Notes: generated by a model from the letters alone, not told the origin. A stretch of 64,000 nucleotides of DNA from Chloroflexi bacterium 44-23 (GCA_001899005.1 MKUW01000006.1:186001-250000); one strand, 5' to 3'. Shown: positions 1-9,439, counted from the stretch's first letter. Translations and numbers: made by a program.

Positions 1-1
1 A

Positions 2-970
2 CCCCAAGTCACTGAAGGTCAACAGCCTCCAGCTGTAATGGAAGAAATGGTTAATATTGTGATCACAACCCAGGCGATAGCACGCGGTGACGTGATTACT
101 GAAAACGTAGTAGCCACGATTCCATTTCCTAAAAAAGAGTTGGTTGAGGGAACTTTTGTGACCGATTTAAATCAGGTTATTGGCAAAAAGGCAATGTATC
201 CATTAAAACCCCGAATGCCCATAACACCCAGTTTGTTGATCGATTCGGTGACCGGTGGTTCCATTCCAGCCTTCGATATTCCTGTCGACAAAACTGCCCT
301 TAGTGTACCCATTGATCGTGAGGCGCTGGTAGCCTATGCCCCACAACCAGGTGATCATGTTATGGTCATTGGTTGTATGTGGCTGGTCGACATAGATCCT
401 GAATACCAATCGATACTTCCGAACTACACAGCTTCTGTAACGAAAGAAATCTTTAACGCGGAAAGCACTGTGGAATCCCTCTCAATTAATATTCAGGGGG
501 GCAATGAAGCATCAGCTCAGGGTCGAACAGAGTTGGATCCAACATTAAATGAACCCCTCTACGTTCAACCTTCTGAACCGCAAAGGCCCCGCCTTGTTTG
601 CCAGAACGTAATTCAAGATGCGATTGTCTTGCGAGTAGGAGAATTTCCATTGGATGGGGTTGATAAACCGGTCGCTACTGAAACCGCTCCGGTGCCTGGA
701 CAGGAAGCAGCACCTGTTGAACCAGCACCCAAACCGGACATTATCACTCTTGTCGTTTCACCTCAAGACGCAGTCTTAATGAGTTATTTGAAACTTGCCA
801 AAGTTTCATACTCGCTTGCCTTACGGAACCCCAACAATATACAAGAGATTGTCACTGATGCCGTTACGCAACAATATTTAATGGATCAGAAGAACATTCC
901 CTTACCAGCAAAGTTACCCTTTTCAGTTGAACCACGATATGGAGAATCTGCACCAGTAAACAATCAATAA
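2..970 (+). CDS. cpaB: Flp/Tad pilus assembly protein CpaB, 5' end outside the window
   Basis: The reading frame is open from base 2, so the N-terminus, including the expected membrane anchor, lies upstream. An internal ATG at base 38 is not the true start. The visible part begins with a SAF-type domain (ITTQAIARGDVITENVVA, then a segment ending YPLKPRMPITPSLL), as in CpaB/RcpC proteins that act in the periplasm or at the secretin during Tad pilus assembly. A Pro/Ala-rich linker (PGQEAAPVEPAPKPD) precedes a C-terminal part ending in a family-like VVSPQDAVLMSYLKLAKVSYSLALR stretch. It is the first visible gene of a cpaB-cpaE-cpaF-tadB-tadC run, which strongly supports the call. The pilin and prepilin peptidase genes are not in the window. 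Confidence 0.8.
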   Translation, partial: PQVTEGQQPPAVMEEMVNIVITTQAIARGDVITENVVATIPFPKKELVEGTFVTDLNQVIGKKAMYPLKPRMPITPSLLIDSVTGGSIPAFDIPVDKTALSVPIDREALVAYAPQPGDHVMVIGCMWLVDIDPEYQSILPNYTASVTKEIFNAESTVESLSINIQGGNEASAQGRTELDPTLNEPLYVQPSEPQRPRLVCQNVIQDAIVLRVGEFPLDGVDKPVATETAPVPGQEAAPVEPAPKPDIITLVVSPQDAVLMSYLKLAKVSYSLALRNPNNIQEIVTDAVTQQYLMDQKNIPLPAKLPFSVEPRYGESAPVNNQ

Positions 971-1033
971 ACGAATTACTTTGATATTAAATTAAGCATC
1001 ACTTCCATAGAAAACGGAGTTATATCTTTAAAA

Positions 1034-2272
1034 ATGGCCGGACCAGAAAAAATTCGGGTACTCATCGTCGATGATATTCAAGAAACGCGTGAAAACATTC
1101 GTCGGATGCTTCAATTCGACCCTACAATAGAGATTATTGCCGAAGCAAGAACAGGCAAAGAGGCGATTGATTTAACACATCAAAAACTACCCGATGTGGT
1201 TGTAATGGATATTAATATGCCTGATATGGATGGCTTGGTAGCAACCGAAGCGATTCGCCGTCGTTTACCATACATCCAGATTATTATCCTGTCCGTCCAA
1301 AATGATATAAGATACATGCGTCGCGCCATGTTAGCCGGAGCTCGCGATTTTCTTTCCAAGCCTCCGATGATAGATGAACTTACAAATGCCATTCGGCAGG
1401 CAGGCAAGGTGGCATTCGAAGAAAAACGGAAAGCACAGGTTAACCTGGCCACGATGGAAGCGGCCAGCAGCAGTGCTGCTGGTCATCGGTCATTAGGCAA
1501 AATAATTGTTGTTTACAGCCCAAAAGGCGGTACAGGTTGCACCACCATCGCCGTAAATGTTGCTCTTGGACTTCAAACTGAAACAACGCCAACTGTCCTT
1601 ATTGACGCCAGTCTTCAATTTGGTGATGTCGCTGTTTTCCTGAACGAACAGGGCAGAAACTCGATCATGGATTTAACTCCACGTGCTGACGAACTTGATC
1701 CAGATATTATCGAAGAAGTGATGATTAATCACAAATCTTCCGATCTGGATGTTTTAGCGGCACCGCCTCGTCCGGAATATGCCGACAGCATCTCATCCGA
1801 TCAATTTTCAAAAGTTCTGAGCTATTTGCAGCGAATGTATTCATACATCGTTGTTGATACTGCTTCCTACCTCACAGATATCGTTCAATCCTCTCTTGAT
1901 ATCGCCAGTGTAATTATCCTGGTAGCCACTCAAGACATTCCTTCCATCAAAAATGCAAACTTATTCCTGGGTTTGTCAGATGCATCCGGAATAAACCGAA
2001 AACGAGTGTTATTTGTTATTAATCGCTTCGATAAACGTGTTTCTATTACAGCAGAAAGAATTGGTGAAAGCCTACGCCAACCAGTTGATGCAATCATACC
2101 TTTTGAAGATCGTGTCGTAACTACATCCATAAATCGTGGGACACCTTTCATTATTGAAAACAAAACCTCAATTCTGTCAAAAAGTATTTATACTGTGATA
2201 GATAAAATTAACGAGAAGATAGCAGAGCAACACGAAGAAGATTCGGTCGTCCAGGCTTCTTCCAGATACTAA
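1034..2272 (+). CDS. cpaE: CpaE-like receiver + ParA/MinD-type ATPase
   Basis: The N-terminal 125 residues form a response-regulator receiver with all the usual key residues: acidic pair D13/D14, phospho-acceptor D59 (VVMDINMPDMDG) and K109 (FLSKPP). After a short Ala/Ser linker, a ParA/MinD-like ATPase starts near residue 155 with a deviant Walker A (SPKGGTGCTT), followed by a DxS-type segment (LIDASLQFGDVAVFL). CpaE proteins place and assemble Tad pili at the cell envelope. In many CpaE the receiver is degenerate; here it looks able to be phosphorylated, although no histidine kinase is nearby. It lies 63 bases after cpaB and 26 before cpaF, as expected for one operon. Length 412 aa is normal. 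Confidence 0.88.
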   Translation: MAGPEKIRVLIVDDIQETRENIRRMLQFDPTIEIIAEARTGKEAIDLTHQKLPDVVVMDINMPDMDGLVATEAIRRRLPYIQIIILSVQNDIRYMRRAMLAGARDFLSKPPMIDELTNAIRQAGKVAFEEKRKAQVNLATMEAASSSAAGHRSLGKIIVVYSPKGGTGCTTIAVNVALGLQTETTPTVLIDASLQFGDVAVFLNEQGRNSIMDLTPRADELDPDIIEEVMINHKSSDLDVLAAPPRPEYADSISSDQFSKVLSYLQRMYSYIVVDTASYLTDIVQSSLDIASVIILVATQDIPSIKNANLFLGLSDASGINRKRVLFVINRFDKRVSITAERIGESLRQPVDAIIPFEDRVVTTSINRGTPFIIENKTSILSKSIYTVIDKINEKIAEQHEEDSVVQASSRY

Positions 2273-2298
2273 TAAAAAAAAATAAAGGGGTCTAAGGC

Positions 2299-3705
2299 AT
2301 GTCAATTCTCAGGCGAATTCAAGGTGAAGGTCAAAGCAATGGGGTCCAACCGCCAAAAACCGGTGGTTCAGATCCATTGCGAAACCCTGCTTTACAATCG
2401 AGGCGAATTAACGCACCTACTTCATCGACTTCCAATGATACCTATCAAGACCTTAAAAACCGTGTTCAGACAAAATTGTTGGGCACATTGGATCCGACAA
2501 TGGATGTCACCCAAACGGCAGACGTAAAGCGAACGATTCAAGAATTATTTGAACAAATTCTCAACGAAGAGAATATTATTCTCTCACGGCCAGAACGTTC
2601 AAGGATGTTCGAGCAGATATCCGCGGAAATACTTGGATTTGGACCACTCCAACGATTGTTGGAGGATGAGACAATCACAGAAATTATGGTCAACGGCGCA
2701 AAGAATATTTACGTTGAGCGCTTAGGAAAAATCGTACGGGAACCAATGGCATTTGAAAATGATGAGCATGTCATGCGAATCATCGAAAGAATCGTGGCAC
2801 CATTAGGACGTAGAATTGATGAGTCGTCTCCGTACGTTGACGCACGTTTACCGGATGGATCGCGTGTGAATGCAGTTATTCCTCCCATTTCACTGGTTGG
2901 ACCTGTGCTGACCATTCGTAAATTTGCAAAAACACCTATCACAGTTGATAAACTGATTGAATTTGGCTCGTTAACCCCCGAAGCAATTCAGTTCTTAGAT
3001 GCCTGTGTGAAGGCACGTCTGAATATTGTTATTTCGGGTGGTACCGGTTCAGGGAAAACAACCCTATTGAATGTGTTGTCCGGTTTTATTCCTTCAGACG
3101 AGCGGATCGTCACTGTTGAGAATGCGGCTGAGTTGCAGTTGCGACAGGAACATGTTGTCACCCTGGAATCCCGCCCTCAGAACATTGAAGGCAAAGGTGA
3201 GATTACCATTCGTCAACTTGTAGTCAACACACTGCGTATGAGACCGGACCGGATTATCGTTGGCGAAATTCGCGACGAAGCAGCACTGGACATGTTACAA
3301 GCTATGAACACCGGTCATGATGGTTCTATGACTACTGCCCACTCGAATACCCCACGAGACACTCTCTCGCGTATGGAAACAATGACTTTGATGGCTGGAA
3401 TGGATCTGCCCGTGCGTGCAATTCGCGAACAGATCTCTTCGGCTATTGATTTAATCGTCCATCAATCTCGTATGCGCGATGGAACGCGTAAAGTAGTTAA
3501 CATTACAGATGTTACCGGCATGGAAGGTGATATTATTACGATGACCGATGTGTTTGTATTTGAGCAAGCCGGCTTTGAAAACGGTCGCGTCATTGGTCGC
3601 TTACGCCCAACCGGTTTACGCCCAAAATTTATGGAAAAAATTGAACAGTCTGGAATTCATTTACCCCCTTCCATTTTCGGAATTGGAGAACGCCGCCGCT
3701 ATTAA
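2299..3705 (+). CDS. cpaF: Tad pilus secretion ATPase CpaF/TadA
   Basis: Type II/IV secretion-system ATPase of the CpaF/TadA family that powers pilus extension and retraction at the inner membrane. The Walker A GGTGSGKT lies at residues 247-254. It is followed by the Asp box, the Walker B region ([20 protein letters not shown]) and the His box ([14 protein letters not shown]). The N-terminal 90 residues are a low-complexity lead-in, then a conserved N-terminal domain ([20 protein letters not shown]). Length 468 aa is typical. The start ATG follows an AAGGGG-type ribosome site. Operon neighbours cpaE and tadB confirm the role. Confidence 0.95.
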   Translation: MSILRRIQGEGQSNGVQPPKTGGSDPLRNPALQSRRINAPTSSTSNDTYQDLKNRVQTKLLGTLDPTMDVTQTADVKRTIQELFEQILNEENIILSRPERSRMFEQISAEILGFGPLQRLLEDETITEIMVNGAKNIYVERLGKIVREPMAFENDEHVMRIIERIVAPLGRRIDESSPYVDARLPDGSRVNAVIPPISLVGPVLTIRKFAKTPITVDKLIEFGSLTPEAIQFLDACVKARLNIVISGGTGSGKTTLLNVLSGFIPSDERIVTVENAAELQLRQEHVVTLESRPQNIEGKGEITIRQLVVNTLRMRPDRIIVGEIRDEAALDMLQAMNTGHDGSMTTAHSNTPRDTLSRMETMTLMAGMDLPVRAIREQISSAIDLIVHQSRMRDGTRKVVNITDVTGMEGDIITMTDVFVFEQAGFENGRVIGRLRPTGLRPKFMEKIEQSGIHLPPSIFGIGERRRY

Positions 3706-3730
3706 TTTATTAGGAAAGCAGGCATAGCTT

Positions 3731-4720
3731 ATGGATCTCGCCCAACTTTTTAACCAAATCAATCCGATAGCAATCATTGCGACAGGAGCTGGAATCTCCT
3801 TTGTTTTATTAATTATCGGTATTGTTATCACAGTAACGAGCGATCGTAAAACAATGGAGTTGGAACGACTGGGAAAATACATTGCCGAAGATGAAGTGCT
3901 ATCCGAAAGAGAACGCTCCACCCCGCTGACTGACTGGCTAAACCGTCGAGTTGAACGTTCTTCAATCGGCGAAAAGATATCTCAAAGTCTCTCCCGTGCG
4001 GATTTAAAATTAAAACCTGGCGAGTTCATCGCAATTATCGTAATTTCTGCATTTCTGGTCGGGTTTGTTCTTTGGTTTATTGGCGGCAAAGTAATCGTCA
4101 TCGGTATTTTAGGAGCAGTCATCGGCGCTTTTCTACCTCGAATGTATGTAAATGGCCAGCAGAAAAAACGCTTAGTCAAATTCGACGATCAATTGCCCGA
4201 TATGCTCAACTTAATGGTTAATGGTCTCCGAGCGGGTTTTTCTACGATGCAAGCTATGGAAGCGGTTTCGCGTGAGCTGCCAGCACCCATTTCTGATGAA
4301 TTCCGCCGCGTTGTTCAAGAAATGCAATTAGGCATACCAATGGAACGTGCTCTGGATAATTTACTAGTGCGCATACCCAGTGACGATCTTGATTTAACCA
4401 TCACCGCAATCAATGTACAGCGGGAAGTTGGTGGTAATTTGGCAGAGATTATGGAAACCATATCTCACACTATTCGCGAACGTATTCGGATTAAGGGAGA
4501 AATTCGTGTTTTGACAACTCAGGTCATGTATTCCGGTCGTTTTCTTTCTATGCTGCCGCTTTTTGTTATGGGTATTTTGTATTTACTCAATCGGGATTAT
4601 ATGATGGAATTCTTTAAACCCGAAAGCATGCCTTGTGGCTATATTGCGCTCGGACTATCCGCATTACTTATCTTCTTTGGCTATTTAGCAATGAATAAAC
4701 TGGGTGATATCGAAATTTAA
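3731..4720 (+). CDS. tadB: Tad pilus membrane protein TadB
   Basis: Type II secretion F (GspF) domain protein, one of two polytopic inner-membrane platform proteins of the Tad machine. An N-terminal membrane helix (about residues 14-36) and a pair of helices near residues 95-140 precede the F domain with its family pattern (DQLPDMLNLMVNGLRAGFS, then VVQEMQLGIPMERALDNL). Two more helices close the protein (about 260-325). 329 aa is normal. The next gene encodes its partner TadC, as is usual for this pair. Confidence 0.9.
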   Translation: MDLAQLFNQINPIAIIATGAGISFVLLIIGIVITVTSDRKTMELERLGKYIAEDEVLSERERSTPLTDWLNRRVERSSIGEKISQSLSRADLKLKPGEFIAIIVISAFLVGFVLWFIGGKVIVIGILGAVIGAFLPRMYVNGQQKKRLVKFDDQLPDMLNLMVNGLRAGFSTMQAMEAVSRELPAPISDEFRRVVQEMQLGIPMERALDNLLVRIPSDDLDLTITAINVQREVGGNLAEIMETISHTIRERIRIKGEIRVLTTQVMYSGRFLSMLPLFVMGILYLLNRDYMMEFFKPESMPCGYIALGLSALLIFFGYLAMNKLGDIEI

Positions 4721-4739
4721 AGATTGAAAAGAGGAAAAA

Positions 4740-5690
4740 ATGGTTGGTTTATACATAATTATCGCAATTGTCATTATCGGGGCCATATTTCTCACGGTTA
4801 TCGGTCTGCGCAACCCAGGAGCTTCCGATGATCGCCTGATGGAATCGCGTTTGGAAGAATTGAATCAATCGGAAGAACCTGTAACACTTCGGAAATTGGA
4901 GCTTTCACAACCTTTCCGGGATCGTGTTATTTTTCCTGTAGCCCAAAAATTTGGTGAGTTGGCTATACGTTTCACACCTCAAAATGCCCGCCAATCTATT
5001 GAGAAAAAACTGGAACTCGCCGGAGCGTCTTCCAAGATGGATCCTACCATTATTTTATTTTTGCAATTTGTTGGTATGGTCTTTTTTGGCGGAATTGTAA
5101 TGTTTGTTCTTACCATTGGTTCGATTGATTGGCCATTTGGACGTAAATTAATTGTCGCCTTTGTGTTTAGCTTAATCGGTTTTTACTTTCCCAATTTGAT
5201 GTTATCATCACAAATTACTAAAAGGCAAAAAGAAATTCGCAAAGCAATGCCGGATGCTTTAGATCTTCTCACTATTTGTGTGGAAGCCGGTCTGGGGTTT
5301 GATGCTGCCATGGCAAAAGTGAGTGAGAAATGGGAAACTCAACTTTCAATGGCTTTTGCGCGTGTAATTCAGGAAATTCAACTGGGAAAAGTTCGCAAAG
5401 AAGCATTGCGTGATATGGCCGATCGAATTGGTCTGTCTGAAATGACCAGTTTTGTTGCTGCAGTAATCCAAAGCGAACAATTAGGCGTTAGCTTATCAAA
5501 AGTGCTAAGAATTCAAGCAGATCAAATGAGAATTCGCCGCCGCCAATACGCTGAGGAAGAGGCTCATAAAGCACCCATTAAAATGCTTATCCCAATGGCA
5601 GGGCTAATTTTTCCATCATTAATGATTGTTCTACTGACACCAGCAGGCTTACGATTGTTCCGTTCATCCCTTGGGGGAATGCTCAATTAA
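4740..5690 (+). CDS. tadC: Tad pilus membrane protein TadC
   Basis: Second GspF-domain platform protein. It has an N-terminal helix (residues 2-22), a helix pair near 105-160, and the TadC-like F domain with KEIRKAMPDALDLLTICVEA and ESEQLGVSL-like segments, then a C-terminal hydrophobic helix (LIPMAGLIFPSLMIVLLTPA). It starts 19 bases after tadB with a GAGGAA ribosome site. It pairs with TadB to form the membrane base that CpaF drives. 316 aa is typical. Confidence 0.9.
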   Translation: MVGLYIIIAIVIIGAIFLTVIGLRNPGASDDRLMESRLEELNQSEEPVTLRKLELSQPFRDRVIFPVAQKFGELAIRFTPQNARQSIEKKLELAGASSKMDPTIILFLQFVGMVFFGGIVMFVLTIGSIDWPFGRKLIVAFVFSLIGFYFPNLMLSSQITKRQKEIRKAMPDALDLLTICVEAGLGFDAAMAKVSEKWETQLSMAFARVIQEIQLGKVRKEALRDMADRIGLSEMTSFVAAVIQSEQLGVSLSKVLRIQADQMRIRRRQYAEEEAHKAPIKMLIPMAGLIFPSLMIVLLTPAGLRLFRSSLGGMLN

Positions 5691-5709
5691 ATAATCCTTC
5701 GGAGCTTTT

Positions 5710-6498
5710 ATGGCAAACCAGGGGATACAGAAAAGAGCGTTCACTGCAGTAGCTTACCATCGCTTTTGGGAATGTCTTGATTTATTATTTCCGAGTCGTT
5801 GCGCTGGTTGTAATGAACTTGGTTATCGATGGTGCTCTCAATGCGATGAGGATATTAAGCCTATTCAAGGAGCAATTTGCTTCCGTTGTGGTGAGCCGTT
5901 AGCGGACTTGCCTTCGACAGGTTCATGCCATTGCGCGAGTTTTCTCAGTAATATCGATCAGGTCCGTTCTTATGCAAAATACGAAGCCCCTCTTTCAACT
6001 GCTATCCACAAGCTTAAATACAGAAGAGATATCGGTATAGCTGAATCATTGGCAAAATATCTTGTCAAATTGTACAATTCTATTGACGTTGAGGCTGATA
6101 TGATCGTCCCGGTACCTCTAAATAAAAAGCGATACCAAGAACGAGGATACAATCAGGCATTATTATTAGCAAGGCCATTTTCATATGAAATTGACCACCC
6201 AATGAGACCAAATGCTCTTATCCGCAAACAAAATACACGATCTCAGGTAGGACTCAACCGGTTTGAGCGAAGTGCCAATGTCCAGGACGCATTTATTGCT
6301 GATAAGAAGTTTGTGAAGGACAAAGTGATTCTCTTGATAGACGATGTTTCAACAACAGGTTCAACGATGGATGCCTGTGCAAAAGCTTTGAAAAAAGAGG
6401 GAGCCAAATATATAGTAGGATTAACCTTGGCGCGTGCTTTCAAGACAAAAAACGGTTATAGTGATTTAATCTCAATTGAAGAATTTACGCAAACTTAA
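5710..6498 (+). CDS. comF: ComF family amidophosphoribosyltransferase-like protein
   Basis: ComF proteins combine an N-terminal zinc-binding segment with a phosphoribosyltransferase fold and are linked to uptake of single-stranded DNA in competent bacteria. The Cys pairs are visible (CAGC, CSQC, CFRCGEPL, and CHC at about residues 31-77), and the PRPP-binding loop is VILLIDDVSTTGSTMDACAK near residue 207. GYNQALLLARP is the family's conserved segment. The gene starts 19 bases after tadC with a GGAG site, so it is probably co-transcribed with the pilus genes. That would fit a link between pili and DNA uptake, but the link is only inferred from position. Confidence 0.88.
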   Translation: MANQGIQKRAFTAVAYHRFWECLDLLFPSRCAGCNELGYRWCSQCDEDIKPIQGAICFRCGEPLADLPSTGSCHCASFLSNIDQVRSYAKYEAPLSTAIHKLKYRRDIGIAESLAKYLVKLYNSIDVEADMIVPVPLNKKRYQERGYNQALLLARPFSYEIDHPMRPNALIRKQNTRSQVGLNRFERSANVQDAFIADKKFVKDKVILLIDDVSTTGSTMDACAKALKKEGAKYIVGLTLARAFKTKNGYSDLISIEEFTQT

Positions 6499-6514
6499 AC
6501 CCCAGGAGGTAATA

Positions 6515-7078
6515 ATGGCAGACAGATTTGATATCTTCGCAAAGAATTTAAAAATTACGGAGCGTATAGAAGAATACCTCAACAACAAAATCACCAGACT
6601 TTATCGTTATTTAAATGATATTGAGGAAACCAGGGTAGATCTTTCATATGTCAAATCAGCACGCAGTGCAGCCGACCGCCAAGTTGCTCAAATCACCATC
6701 CGCGGACGAGGCTATATTCTTCGCGCAGAAGAAAGATCAGATGATATTTTCGCTGCAATTGATAAGGCTGTCGATAAAATGCAACAACAAATTTCCCGAT
6801 TGAAGGGAAAAAGAGGAAATGTGCGCGGTGACGGTACGGCACTTTCCGAGCTTGCAGCTGAATTACCGGAACTGGGGGAAGCTGAAGAAGCATCTGAAAT
6901 TGTCAGACGTAAAACGTTTACATTATTTCCCATGGATGAATATGAGGCGATCGAACAAATGAAACTGCTTGGTCACGAAAACTTTTTCGTGTTTTTCGAC
7001 ATGAACTCAAATAGTGTCAACGTTCTTTACCGCCGTCGGGATGGCGACTATGGAATTATCGAACCAAAATTAGGGTAA
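6515..7078 (+). CDS. hpf: Ribosome hibernation promoting factor, long form
   Basis: 187 aa with the N-terminal HPF/RaiA fold (IFAKNLKITERIEEYLNNKI, then ITIRGRGYILRAEERSDDIFAAID) that binds the 30S decoding region in non-growing cells, and a C-terminal dimerisation domain (RRKTFTLFPMDEYEAIEQM through VNVLYRRRDGDYGIIEPKLG) typical of long HPF that pairs ribosomes into 100S dimers. The start is ATG 6515, five bases after an AGGAGG at 6504-6509. An upstream in-frame ATG at 6476 lies inside comF and is rejected. It is last in the comF-containing transcript and is followed by a strong terminator. Confidence 0.93.
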   Translation: MADRFDIFAKNLKITERIEEYLNNKITRLYRYLNDIEETRVDLSYVKSARSAADRQVAQITIRGRGYILRAEERSDDIFAAIDKAVDKMQQQISRLKGKRGNVRGDGTALSELAAELPELGEAEEASEIVRRKTFTLFPMDEYEAIEQMKLLGHENFFVFFDMNSNSVNVLYRRRDGDYGIIEPKLG

Positions 7079-7091
7079 CCTTGTTCATTTT

Positions 7092-7130
7092 AAATACGGG
7101 GCAAATTGAATTGCCCCGTATTTCTTTAAT
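7092..7130 (+). terminator. Rho-independent terminator after hpf
   Basis: Perfect 13-bp inverted repeat (7092-7104 with 7111-7123, six-base loop) with GGGGC/GCCCC in the middle, followed by a short T-rich stretch. It closes the pilus/comF/hpf transcript. Confidence 0.9.
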
Positions 7131-7245
7131 TTATTTTGACCTATCGAAAAATCAAGTCCATTCCCGGCAACTTTCTTAATTATGATAGTTAGCATTCTGG
7201 AGAGTGTTGCGCTCGTTTAACAATCGCAACGAATTTGGATACTCC

Positions 7246-7274
7246 TTGTCACACAATTAAGCATAAGCTATAAT
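7246..7274 (+). promoter_or_regulatory. Sigma70-type promoter for efp
   Basis: TTGTCA (7246-7251), a 17-base spacer and a perfect TATAAT (7269-7274). Transcription would start near 7281, giving a leader of about 28 bases before efp at 7309. Confidence 0.8.
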
Positions 7275-7308
7275 TGCCCTGTTAATAATTAACGAAAAAG
7301 GTGCATAA

Positions 7309-7869
7309 ATGATTGATGTAAATGAGTTACGCAAAGGTGTAACCTTTGAATATGACGGAAATTTATTTAAAGTTGTTGAATATAGCCATAACAAACCTGG
7401 CCGAGGTTCAGCCACCATCCGGATCAAAGCGAAAAATTTATTGACAGGTTCCAACGTTGAAAAAACATTTAACTCTGGTGAAAGAATTCAAGACGTCCGT
7501 TTGGATTTCCACAACGCACAATATCTTTATTCAGATGGCGACTTCTATTACTTCATGGATAATGAAAATTTCGAACAATATCCTTTGAAAAGTGATACCT
7601 TGGGAGATTCCATAAATTATTTGAAAGAAAATATGGAAGTTAAGATTACCTTTTATAACTCCCAGGCAATCGATATTGAGCTACCAACCTCTGTGGAACT
7701 GGAAGTAACCTGGGCAGAGCAAGCCATTCGTGGGGATACTGCTTCAGCTCAAACCAAAAAAGTAAAAGTTGAAACAGGTGCAGAGGTAAACACGCCTTAT
7801 TTTATTGAAACCGGTGATTTTATTCGAGTGGATACTCGCACAGGCGATTATATTACGCGAGTTTCGTAA
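7309..7869 (+). CDS. efp: Elongation factor P
   Basis: EF-P enters the ribosomal E site and helps peptide-bond formation at polyproline stretches. 186 aa, three beta-barrel domains. The domain I loop reads HNKPGRGSA with Arg at position 32 at the tip, where many bacteria have a beta-lysylated Lys. The C-terminal signature GDTASAQTKKVKVETGAEVNTP is complete. Polyproline-like and Pro/Thr-rich proteins in this window (the lipoprotein at 28472, the foldase at 39418) are plausible clients. Directly followed by the small Cys-rich gene at 7875, so probably co-transcribed. Confidence 0.96.
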   Translation: MIDVNELRKGVTFEYDGNLFKVVEYSHNKPGRGSATIRIKAKNLLTGSNVEKTFNSGERIQDVRLDFHNAQYLYSDGDFYYFMDNENFEQYPLKSDTLGDSINYLKENMEVKITFYNSQAIDIELPTSVELEVTWAEQAIRGDTASAQTKKVKVETGAEVNTPYFIETGDFIRVDTRTGDYITRVS

Positions 7870-7874
7870 TTAAT

Positions 7875-8207
7875 ATGCAGACTCCTTACGGAAAAGAATG
7901 CCATTATTTTTATGGCGATTACTACCGCGGACGTCACCATGAAGAATGCCGTTTGTTGGATCCCTTGATCTCATCCTCACAATGGACCAGCAAGCTTTGT
8001 AAAAATTGCCCGGTACCAGGTATACTTCGTGCGAATTCTTGCGAGAAAATGGTTTTAAAAGGCGAAATCAATCAAGGTATTCTCGGTATTGGAAAATCCA
8101 TGAAAATAAGCGCGTATTGCATCAAAAGTGAAAAAGTGGTTACGGACCCTTATGTAGGGTGTGGTTTGTGCCACCCGTTATCTGATATCATTTTTAAAGA
8201 TAAATGA
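7875..8207 (+). CDS. Small cysteine-rich protein of unknown function
   Basis: 110 aa. I do not recognise a named family. Cysteines are placed like metal ligands: CHYFYGDYYRGRHHEEC, CKNCP, a single NSCEK, SAYCIK and CGLCHP. There is no signal peptide or membrane segment. It begins five bases after efp and its stop overlaps the start of the next gene by four bases (8204-8207), so the three genes form one operon. A zinc or Fe-S binding role is an inference from the Cys pattern alone. Confidence 0.7.
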   Translation: MQTPYGKECHYFYGDYYRGRHHEECRLLDPLISSSQWTSKLCKNCPVPGILRANSCEKMVLKGEINQGILGIGKSMKISAYCIKSEKVVTDPYVGCGLCHPLSDIIFKDK

Positions 8208-9439
8208 AAGCCACGCTCCTTTTTGATTTAGACGATACATTACTAGAAAATTCAATGGACCTTTTCCTGCCACCTTATTTGGGTAGCCTGAGCGAGCATT
8301 TGAAATCCTATAAACCTCAAGTGGATGTCAAAAAAGCGGTTCTGGAAGGAACCAATTTAATGATCCATAACACGGATCCTTCCTGCACTTTAGAGGAAAT
8401 CTTTGATTCTCACTTTTATCCAAGTATTGGGATTAAAAAGGACGAACTTCTGCCAGCAATTGATTTCTTTTATCAATCTGTTTATCCAAAATTTGCAAAA
8501 AATACCAAACCAGTTTTCGAAGCTCAAACACTCATTGGCAAGCTCGCAGAAAAAAGTGTTAATCTTGTTATTGCAACAAATCCGCTATTTCCAATGCAAG
8601 CGACCCTGCAACGTCTTGGTTGGGCAGATCTTGGAGTAACACCACAACGCTTTTCACTTATTACCAGTTTTGAAAAGTTTCATTTTGCCAAACCTAACCC
8701 GGCTTACTATGCCGAGATACTTGCTTATCTTGGCTGGCCGGAGGCTCCTATCGGTATGATTGGCAACGACTGGGAAATGGACATCGTGCCACCTGAAACA
8801 ATTGGCATACCAACTTTTTTTCTAGGTTCAGCAAAATACCACAATTTTGTTCGGCATTCAGAAAGCAGGCAGGGGGGCTGGGAAGAACTTAATCATTGGA
8901 TTAATGAGCTCTTCTCAGCGAAAAGTACTTTTGAATTAAAAGTATCGAAAGCGAGCATCATCGCAATTTTATCTTCCACAGCTGCTTATATCGATTCTCT
9001 CAGAAGACAATATGGTTCTATTAACTTCTGGAAAAAGCGTCCGGAGCCTACCGAATGGAGCCTTGTTGAAATTATTTCTCACATTACCGATGTAGATGCT
9101 GAAGTAAATCTTCCACGACTCAAATTATTGAGGGAACAAACCAATCCTTTTTTTGCTGCAATCGAAACAGATCAATGGGCAGATGAACGTCATTATATTG
9201 AAAATAATGTTTACAGCCAGATGGAAATGTTTATTGCAAATCGAAAATTGCTTATAGACCAGTTTTCTTCGTTGTCAAAACATGATTTTGAAAAGACTAT
9301 TCAACATGCTATTTTCGGCCCCACTTCCGTATTGGAAATTTTTAAATTTATATCCCAACATGACCGCATCCATATCAATCAAATATTCAAGGTACTCACC
9401 GCACTTAATCAAAGCAACAATGGTGGTCTATTGTCATGA
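8204..9439 (+). CDS. HAD-family hydrolase fused to a DinB-like domain
   Basis: Residues 1 to about 235 are a haloacid-dehalogenase-type phosphatase: motif I LLFDLDDTLLEN, motif II region VIATNPLFPM, a Lys in HFAKPNPAYY and motif IV GNDWEMDIVPP. Residues from about 243 resemble the DinB/YfiT-like four-helix metal-binding family: TEWSLVEIISHITDVDAEVN, then KHDFEKTIQHAIFGPTSVLEIFKFISQHDRIHINQI, with the expected His residues (SHITD, QHDRIH). The substrate is unknown. The join is continuous, with no stop or frameshift. Start overlaps the upstream gene by four bases. Confidence 0.75.
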   Translation: MKATLLFDLDDTLLENSMDLFLPPYLGSLSEHLKSYKPQVDVKKAVLEGTNLMIHNTDPSCTLEEIFDSHFYPSIGIKKDELLPAIDFFYQSVYPKFAKNTKPVFEAQTLIGKLAEKSVNLVIATNPLFPMQATLQRLGWADLGVTPQRFSLITSFEKFHFAKPNPAYYAEILAYLGWPEAPIGMIGNDWEMDIVPPETIGIPTFFLGSAKYHNFVRHSESRQGGWEELNHWINELFSAKSTFELKVSKASIIAILSSTAAYIDSLRRQYGSINFWKKRPEPTEWSLVEIISHITDVDAEVNLPRLKLLREQTNPFFAAIETDQWADERHYIENNVYSQMEMFIANRKLLIDQFSSLSKHDFEKTIQHAIFGPTSVLEIFKFISQHDRIHINQIFKVLTALNQSNNGGLLS

